Source: Bacteroidia bacterium (lineage in GTDB: Bacteria > Bacteroidota > Bacteroidia > Chitinophagales > Saprospiraceae). Taken from it: a stretch of DNA of 64,000 nucleotides. Shown here in pieces: positions 58,803 to 64,000 of the stretch. Every line of letters starts with the position of its first letter. The first letter of the stretch is position 1. A program made the position numbers and the translations under genes. Below the pieces are notes generated by a model. That model was given only the letters and a program-made list of their open reading frames with translations. It did not search any database and was not told the origin of the DNA. The DNA lies in NCBI GenBank assembly GCA_030430845.1, contig JAUIKE010000008.1, forward strand, positions 1 to 64,000. Direction: 5' to 3'.

Positions 58803-59260
58803 TTAAGCTTCTTTTAATTTGAATGTTGGGTTCTGAGTTATAAATTGATCGTTGTAATGGCCCGAAAATTGAAAATGGATAAAAATGAGGCTGCCTCAAC
58901 AATCAATCACCTCGAATTATGGTTTTCAGAACGAATTTAACAGAAATAAAATTATTTAATAAATTACTTTATGGTTTTTAGCTGATGCTTAGCAGTCTAT
59001 CGGAACATCTCTCTAGATAAGGGTATTTAATTATCGATCTTTGGGGGCACGCAGATGTCGCAAATTTATCTCTACCCACCATTTAGGAATAACTGTATTT
59101 TTTAGTTTAGCGAAAATTCGCTAATTTTAAACCGAATTTACGCAAGGGTTGTTAACATTGACGATCAAGGATACCGTTTTAGTGCGGTAAACCGTCAAAA
59201 AGTACCCATTATCCGAAAAAAAATTCCATTAAGTCTAATAAAACCGAAATAATCACTTCA
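58803..59260. other. Divergent promoter region between exbB and fadN
   Basis: Gene-free. It holds a GAGGCTGCCTC scrap of the composite family near 58888, a single arm GGCACGCAGAT near 59046, and the palindrome at 59107-59124. Promoters for both operons must lie here, but none could be assigned with certainty. Confidence 0.45.
59107..59124. promoter_or_regulatory. 18-bp palindrome upstream of the fad genes
   Basis: TTAGCGAA-AA-TTCGCTAA is perfectly symmetric and about 137 bp before the fadN start. Size and place suit an operator for a TetR/FadR-type regulator of beta-oxidation; no regulator gene is in the window, so this is inference. Confidence 0.35.
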
Positions 59261-61654
59261 ATGAGTAGAAGAATCACCAAAGCAGCCGTACTCGGATCAG
59301 GCGTCATGGGGTCGGGTATTGCCTGCCACCTGGCCAATATCGGGCTTGAAGTCCTCATGCTTGATATTGTACCGCGCGATCTTCCCGAAAAAGATCAAAA
59401 TAATCCCAAAGCTCGCAATGCCATTGTAAACGGGGCCTTACAGGCAGCCATTAAGTCTAAGCCTGCTGCCCTGTATGACAAATCCTTCGCTTCCCGAATC
59501 ACCACTGGCAATTTTGACGACGATTTTGACAAAATAAAAGAGGCAGATTGGATCATCGAGGTGGTTATAGAAAGACTGGACATCAAAAAGCAAGTCTTTG
59601 AAAAGGTGGAACAATATCGCAAAAAGGGAAGTCTGGTAACTTCTAATACCTCCGGTATTCCCATCCATTTGATGACAGATGGGCGTTCAGATGATTTCAA
59701 ACAACATTTTTGCGGCACCCACTTTTTTAATCCACCCCGCTACCTGAGATTACTGGAAATCATTCCTACTAAAGATACTAAACAGGAAGTCATCGACTTT
59801 TTCATGCACTTTGGCGACGTTTTTCTCGGAAAACAAACGGTACTCTGTAAAGACACGCCTGCCTTCATTGGCAACCGCATCGGTGTCTATGCCATGGGCA
59901 AAATCTATCAATTGACCAGAGAAATCGGCCTGACCATAGAAGAGGTGGATAAGTTGACCGGCCCGGCCATCGGTCGCCCCAAATCAGGAACCTTTCGTTT
60001 GGGAGACCTGGTTGGATTAGACACAGCAGGAATGGTTATTCAAGGCATTAAGCAGAATTGTCCGGATGATCCGCAGGCCCAGCAATTGACTGTACCTGAT
60101 TTCATGCAGTTTCTATTGGATAATAAATTCCTGGGAAATAAAACGGGGCAAGGTTTTTATAAAAAAACAAAGGAAAAAGATGAAAAAGGAAGGTCGGTTA
60201 TTTTGGCCCTCAATTTAGAGACCAAAGAATATGTACCTCAGAAAAAAGTCGATTTCCCCAGTTTAAAGCAAGCCAAACAAATTGACGATCTGCCCAGAAG
60301 GATCAAAATGTTCTTTGAGGCAGAAGATAAAGGAGCTGAATTAGTGAGAAGATCCTTAGTTGGATTATTCTCCTATGCCTCCAACCGAATTCCTGAAATT
60401 GCCGACCACCTATTCAGTATTGATGATGCCTTGCGCGCCGGCTTTGGCTGGGAAGTGGGGCCGTTTGAATACTGGGATGCAGTAGGCATTGAAAAAGGAA
60501 TTGAATTAGCCGAAAAGCAAGGTGAGCCCATCGCTGCCTGGGTGAAAGAGATGGTAGCGGCCGGCCATAGCAGTTTTTATAAAACAGAAGGCGGTCAAAG
60601 AAAGTACTACGACATTCCTAGTAAGTCGTACAAAACCATACCCGGTACAGAAGAATTCATCATACTGGATACTTACCGCGACAAGGCTCCGGTTATGAAA
60701 AACAGTGAGGTGGTCTTACACGATATCGGTGACGGCGTTTTGTGCCTGGAATTTACCAGCATGCACAACTCAATTGGTGAGGGCGTCCTGCGCGGTGTAA
60801 ATGAAGCCATTCAAATAGCGGAGGAAGGAGACTGGAAAGGTTTGGTGATCGGAAATAATGCCAACAACTTTACGGTGGGTGCGAATTTGATGCTCATCGC
60901 TATGTTTGCCTACCAACAAGAGTTTGACGAGCTCAACATGGCCGTTAACCTCTTCCAGCAAACCAGCATGCGGTGTCGCTACTCATCCATCCCGGTGGTG
61001 GCCGCTACCCAGGGCTACACCTTCGGCGGCGGATGCGAGTTCATCATGCACTGCGATGCGTCGATGTCGGCAGCTGAGTCCTATATAGGGCTGGTGGAAG
61101 TAGGTGTCGGTCTGATTCCGGGAGGAGCAGGCACAAAAGAGTTTGCGGTACGCGCATCGGATTCCTTCCATACCGGAGATGTCAAGATCCCTACCCTGAT
61201 CGAAAAATTCAAAACCATTGCGCTGGCTTCTGTGGCCACTTCCGCACATGAAGCTTTTGGTCACGGATATCTACTTCCCAGTAAAGACGAAGTTGTAGTC
61301 AACACCAACCGCAACATTGCCGAGGCGAAGAAAAAAGTACTGGAATTAGCCGATAATTACATTCAGCCGATCCAGCGTGACGATGTGCACGTACTTGGGC
61401 GCGGCGGACTGGCGGCTCTTTACGCCGCTGCCAACGAACTGTTCCTCGGCAACTTTGCCAGCGAGCACGACATCAAGATCGCCCATAAGGTGGCCTGGGT
61501 CCTCTGCGGCGGCGACCTGACCGGCGAGCAAAAAGTGTCCGAACAATACCTGCTGGACCTCGAACGCGAGGCCTTCCTCAGTTTGTGTGGCGAGAAAAAG
61601 ACGCTGGAGCGCATACAGCATATGCTGCAGACGAATAAGCCACTTCGCAACTAG
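59261..61654 (+). CDS. fadN: 3-hydroxyacyl-CoA dehydrogenase / enoyl-CoA hydratase (FadN type)
   Basis: Two steps of fatty-acid beta-oxidation in one 797-aa protein. The dehydrogenase comes first: NAD motif AAVLGSGVMGSGIACHLANI, catalytic His in GTHFFNPPRYLRLLEI, then 3HCDH C-domains. The hydratase is C-terminal (about 490-690): NNANNFTVGANLM, TFGGGCEFIMHCD (oxyanion) and EVGVGLIPGGAGTKEF (catalytic Glu). This order is that of Bacillus FadN, opposite to E. coli FadB. The thiolase gene is the next true pathway gene, now 470 bp away because a four-helix-bundle cassette sits between them. Confidence 0.94.
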   Translation: MSRRITKAAVLGSGVMGSGIACHLANIGLEVLMLDIVPRDLPEKDQNNPKARNAIVNGALQAAIKSKPAALYDKSFASRITTGNFDDDFDKIKEADWIIEVVIERLDIKKQVFEKVEQYRKKGSLVTSNTSGIPIHLMTDGRSDDFKQHFCGTHFFNPPRYLRLLEIIPTKDTKQEVIDFFMHFGDVFLGKQTVLCKDTPAFIGNRIGVYAMGKIYQLTREIGLTIEEVDKLTGPAIGRPKSGTFRLGDLVGLDTAGMVIQGIKQNCPDDPQAQQLTVPDFMQFLLDNKFLGNKTGQGFYKKTKEKDEKGRSVILALNLETKEYVPQKKVDFPSLKQAKQIDDLPRRIKMFFEAEDKGAELVRRSLVGLFSYASNRIPEIADHLFSIDDALRAGFGWEVGPFEYWDAVGIEKGIELAEKQGEPIAAWVKEMVAAGHSSFYKTEGGQRKYYDIPSKSYKTIPGTEEFIILDTYRDKAPVMKNSEVVLHDIGDGVLCLEFTSMHNSIGEGVLRGVNEAIQIAEEGDWKGLVIGNNANNFTVGANLMLIAMFAYQQEFDELNMAVNLFQQTSMRCRYSSIPVVAATQGYTFGGGCEFIMHCDASMSAAESYIGLVEVGVGLIPGGAGTKEFAVRASDSFHTGDVKIPTLIEKFKTIALASVATSAHEAFGHGYLLPSKDEVVVNTNRNIAEAKKKVLELADNYIQPIQRDDVHVLGRGGLAALYAAANELFLGNFASEHDIKIAHKVAWVLCGGDLTGEQKVSEQYLLDLEREAFLSLCGEKKTLERIQHMLQTNKPLRN

Positions 61655-61657
61655 TAT

Positions 61658-61677
61658 TGGGTATTGGGTATTGGGAC
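61658..61677. repeat. Left inverted repeat of the four-helix-bundle cassette
   Basis: TGGGTATTGGGTATTGGGAC, 3 bp after the fadN stop. The complement lies at 62086-62105 with one mismatch in 20. Confidence 0.8.
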
Positions 61678-61693
61678 ATTAAATTAATGATTG

Positions 61694-62050
61694 ATGCATA
61701 ATTTTAAGGAATTGAAAGTTTGGAGAGAAGGGATTGAGCTTGTTAAAGAAGTATATCAATTGACCAATACCTTCCCCTCTGAAGAAAAGTTTGGCCTTAC
61801 GGCTCAAATGAATAGATCAGCAGTTTCCATACCCTCAAACATAGCAGAAGGAGCAGGAAGAGGAAGTTCAGATAAAGACTTTGTCCATTTTTTAAGAATA
61901 TCCTACGGCTCCTCTTGTGAATTAGAAACCCAACTCATCGTATCCAAAGAATTAAATTTTATTGAAGATACGAGTTTTGCACAAGTAGAAAAACGACTAC
62001 ACGTAATACAGAAAATGATCTATAAATTAATAAAATCTATGGGTAGTTAA
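61694..62050 (+). CDS. Four-helix bundle protein (23S rRNA intervening-sequence / S23 type)
   Basis: A 118-aa all-helical protein from ATG 61694. HNFKELKVWREGIELVKEVY, FPSEEKFGLTAQMNRSAVSI, PSNIAEGAGRGSSDKDFVHF and ELETQLIVSKELNFI are the family hallmarks. Relatives were first seen in insertions within 23S rRNA of Leptospira and others; their function is unsettled. Here the gene stands between fadN and fadA and is flanked by 20-bp inverted repeats, so it looks like a small inserted cassette. No transposase is included. Confidence 0.88.
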   Translation: MHNFKELKVWREGIELVKEVYQLTNTFPSEEKFGLTAQMNRSAVSIPSNIAEGAGRGSSDKDFVHFLRISYGSSCELETQLIVSKELNFIEDTSFAQVEKRLHVIQKMIYKLIKSMGS

Positions 62051-62085
62051 ATTCGCGCCGCACCCGAAGGGGGTGGCCGACCAGG

Positions 62086-62105
62086 GTCCCAGTACCCAAT
62101 ACCCA
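62086..62105. repeat. Right inverted repeat of the four-helix-bundle cassette
   Basis: GTCCCAGTACCCAATACCCA, whose complement TGGGTATTGGGTACTGGGAC matches the left copy at 19 of 20 positions. It ends 18 bp before the thiolase ATG. Confidence 0.8.
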
Positions 62106-62123
62106 TTTCACAATACTAAAACA

Positions 62124-63296
62124 ATGGATGCATACATCGTAAAAGCATATCGCTCAGCAGTCGGAAAAGCCAAGAAAGGAGGCTTCCGCAATTATCGCTC
62201 GGACGACCTGGCCGTCGACGTGGTCAAATACCTCTTTGATCAGACGCCCGGGGTGGACCCAAAACTGGTTGATGACGTGATCGTCGGCTGCGCCAATCCG
62301 GAAGGAGAGCAAGGCCTGCAGATCGGACGTCAGATCTCGCTCAGAGCCCTCGGTAAATCCGTGCCGGGCATGACCGTCAATCGCTATTGCGCGTCCGGCC
62401 TGGAGACTATTTCTATTGCTGTGGCAAAGATCAAAGCCGGTATGGGCCATGTATACGTGGCCGGCGGTACCGAAAACATGAGCATGATCCCGATGACGGG
62501 CTACAAACTGGCCCCTAGCTACAAAGTAGCCAGCAGCACGCCGGATTATCTGGTCAGCATGGGGATTACCGCCGAAGCCGTCGCCAAAAAGTACAACATC
62601 AGCCGGGATGCAGCCGATGAGTTTGCCTATAACTCTCATATGAAGGCGGGCAATGCCATCGATCAAGGCTTTTTTAAGGATGAGATCGTACCGGTAGAGG
62701 TAGAAGAAGTTTTTGTAAAAAACAACAAGCGCGTTTCCACCAAGCAGGTGGTAGATACAGATGAAGGTGTACGCCGCGATACAAAGAAGGAAGTGCTGGC
62801 CAAGCTCCGCCCGGTCTTCGCCAGAGGAGGTGTCGTCACAGCCGGTAATTCTTCTCAGACTTCAGATGGGGCAGCTTTCACGCTCGTGATGAGCGAAGAA
62901 ATGGTCAAGCAGCTGAACCTGGAGCCGATTGCCAGACTGGTTTCTTGTTCCGTCGGAGGCGTTGATCCGCTGTATATGGGCATTGGCCCTTGCGCGGCTA
63001 TTCCGAAGGCGCTTCAGCAGGCAGGCCTGAAGTTGAACGACATTGAGCTGATCGAATTGAATGAAGCTTTTGCCACACAGGCGCTGGCGGTCATTCAGGA
63101 AGCTGGACTCAATCCCGACATAGTGAATGTAAATGGTGGGGCGATTGCACTGGGTCACCCATTGGGATGTACCGGAGCAAAATTGTCGACGCAGCTGCTC
63201 AATGAATTGAAGAGAAGAGATCAGAAGTACGGCATGGTGACGGCCTGTGTAGGAGGCGGTCAGGGCATAGCCGGGATTTATGAGAGATTAAATTAA
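62124..63296 (+). CDS. fadA: Acetyl-CoA acyltransferase (thiolase)
   Basis: Cleaves 3-ketoacyl-CoA with CoA in the last step of beta-oxidation. 390 aa from ATG 62124 (MDAYIVKAYRSAVGKAKKGG); an upstream GTG inside the cassette would add 17 unlikely residues. Nucleophile Cys in VNRYCASGLETI, base His in NGGAIALGHPLGCTGAK and second Cys in TACVGGGQG are present, as is NEAFATQALA. It pairs functionally with fadN; an acyl-CoA dehydrogenase gene, common in such operons, is not in the window. Confidence 0.95.
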   Translation: MDAYIVKAYRSAVGKAKKGGFRNYRSDDLAVDVVKYLFDQTPGVDPKLVDDVIVGCANPEGEQGLQIGRQISLRALGKSVPGMTVNRYCASGLETISIAVAKIKAGMGHVYVAGGTENMSMIPMTGYKLAPSYKVASSTPDYLVSMGITAEAVAKKYNISRDAADEFAYNSHMKAGNAIDQGFFKDEIVPVEVEEVFVKNNKRVSTKQVVDTDEGVRRDTKKEVLAKLRPVFARGGVVTAGNSSQTSDGAAFTLVMSEEMVKQLNLEPIARLVSCSVGGVDPLYMGIGPCAAIPKALQQAGLKLNDIELIELNEAFATQALAVIQEAGLNPDIVNVNGGAIALGHPLGCTGAKLSTQLLNELKRRDQKYGMVTACVGGGQGIAGIYERLN

Positions 63297-63347
63297 AAAA
63301 AAAAACGGGCAGCTCAGCTGCCCGTTTTTTTTTTAATTTAATCTCTC
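63282..63347. terminator. Extended palindromic terminator spanning both stop codons
   Basis: GAGAGATTAAATTA, an A-run, then CGGGCAGCT-C-AGCTGCCCG, a T10 run and TAATTTAATCTCTC. Symmetry continues outward through the last codons of fadA (plus) and of the ABC permease (minus): both genes end AGAGATTAA on their own strand. A bidirectional terminator of unusual length. Confidence 0.88.
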
Positions 63348-64000
63348 AAAGATAAACTTGGATTACTCAAAGCAGCCTTCACCGACTGCAAGCTCACCGT
63401 CAAAAATGCGACTAACACGACAAAAATACCGGCTACCCCAAACATCCACCATTCCAGCTCTATTCGATAGGCAAAATCCTGCAACCATAGGTTCATCGCA
63501 TACCAGGCAATGGGAATAGCGATTATAAAACCATAGATCACCATCTTCAGAAAATCTCTGGACAGCATACCGACTATGCCATTCACAGAAGCCCCCAGGA
63601 CTTTTCGGATACCGATCTCTTTGGTTCTCTGCCTGGCCACAAAGGCAGCGAGGCCGAATAAACCTAAAGAAGCAATGATAATAGAAAGGATGGTGAATAT
63701 ACCAAAGAGCTCCCCTACTCTCTTATCGGTCTGGTAAAGCCTGTCAAATTCTTCATCCAGAAAGGCATATTCAAATGGATAGGGAGAATACGCTTTAATG
63801 CTGCGCTCCAATTGGTCAATCGTTCCGGATAGATTGTTCGGGCTGATTTTTACGGCCATGTGGGAAATATAGCGATTCCGGATCATTAACATTAGCGGCG
63901 CTATTTCGGAATGCATGGAGTGAAGGTGAAAATCTTTTACGACTCCTATCACCGTCTTGGGCTTAACCTCTCTAATGGTTTTCCCTACTGCTTCTTCGGC
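63338..64000 (-). CDS. ABC transporter permease (FtsX/MacB type), partial
   Basis: The C-terminal part of a larger permease; the frame runs off the window edge (it reads AEEAVGKTIREVKPKTVIGVV before VKDFHLHSMH). Three hydrophobic segments (ILSIIIASLGLFGLAAFVA, VIYGFIIAIPIAWYAMNLW, IFVVLVAFLTVSLQSV) and RQRTKEIGIRKVLGASVNGIV are the FtsX-domain hallmarks. Bacteroidota carry many such two-block permeases of about 800 aa, thought to export small molecules or to sense the envelope. Ends in the long palindromic terminator. Confidence 0.9.
   Translation of the reverse strand, partial: AEEAVGKTIREVKPKTVIGVVKDFHLHSMHSEIAPLMLMIRNRYISHMAVKISPNNLSGTIDQLERSIKAYSPYPFEYAFLDEEFDRLYQTDKRVGELFGIFTILSIIIASLGLFGLAAFVARQRTKEIGIRKVLGASVNGIVGMLSRDFLKMVIYGFIIAIPIAWYAMNLWLQDFAYRIELEWWMFGVAGIFVVLVAFLTVSLQSVKAALSNPSLSLRD

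Noticed and set aside
62073-62123. Extended thiolase start (MADQGPSTQYPFHNTKT)
   Set aside because: The extra codons fall in the right inverted repeat of the inserted cassette; ATG 62124 matches the family start.

Overview
The window looks like a chromosomal segment from a Bacteroidota bacterium, most likely of the Saprospiria (Lewinella / Haliscomenobacter-like). The signs are secreted multidomain proteins with C-terminal type IX secretion (T9SS) sorting domains, a giant SprB-repeat protein, choice-of-anchor-B and FG-GAP proteins, many lipoproteins, weak Shine-Dalgarno sites and FtsX-type permeases. No rRNA, intact transposase, prophage or CRISPR array is visible. The placement is inferred from gene content only.

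Layout. 0-2 kb: a small toxin-antitoxin-like cluster (two MNT nucleotidyltransferases, a HepT gene broken by an in-frame TAG, and a DUF2442-HTH protein) bordered by hairpins. 2-11.5 kb: an unknown Cys-rich protein, a TlpA-like lipoprotein, a flavin oxidase-like protein, a cysteine-desulfurase-like enzyme, a large BNR/sortilin-type protein and a PlsC-type acyltransferase. 11.7-26.8 kb: miaA with an unusual tail, an MFS transporter running into a 7-bp repeat tract, a thioesterase, a T9SS protein, a lysyl-endopeptidase-like protease, pullulanase, PEP carboxykinase, a frameshifted ankyrin gene and an FG-GAP protein. 26.8-31 kb: two tRNA-Glu genes, gap, pgk and a ferredoxin-NADP reductase. 31-38 kb: a 1951-aa SprB-repeat protein with a 1.1-kb upstream region holding tandem micro-ORF/terminator units. 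38-44.5 kb: a seven-gene minus-strand run, doxX-apbE-exonuclease-MbnP-like-MbnP-MauG-MauG, pointing to periplasmic redox and possibly copper work. 44.6-54.5 kb: a glycosyltransferase, TerC, trmD, an FKBP, a thioredoxin and a sugar dehydrogenase-like T9SS protein. 54.5-58.8 kb: exbB-exbD-exbD-tonB followed by folC. 59.2-63.3 kb: the beta-oxidation pair fadN-fadA, split by an inverted-repeat-flanked four-helix-bundle gene. The window ends inside an ABC transporter permease gene.

The most striking non-coding feature is the density of palindromes. One family of modular composite hairpins recurs at about ten loci, with conserved flanks around a stem whose two arms change together; the copies sit at gene ends and inside operons. 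Other loci carry unrelated, perfect 22-31-bp-arm palindromes with 2-4-nt loops, and a third family carries CGCAGATT-type arms. These, the IR-flanked cassette and the micro-ORF array are the best candidates for undescribed biology.
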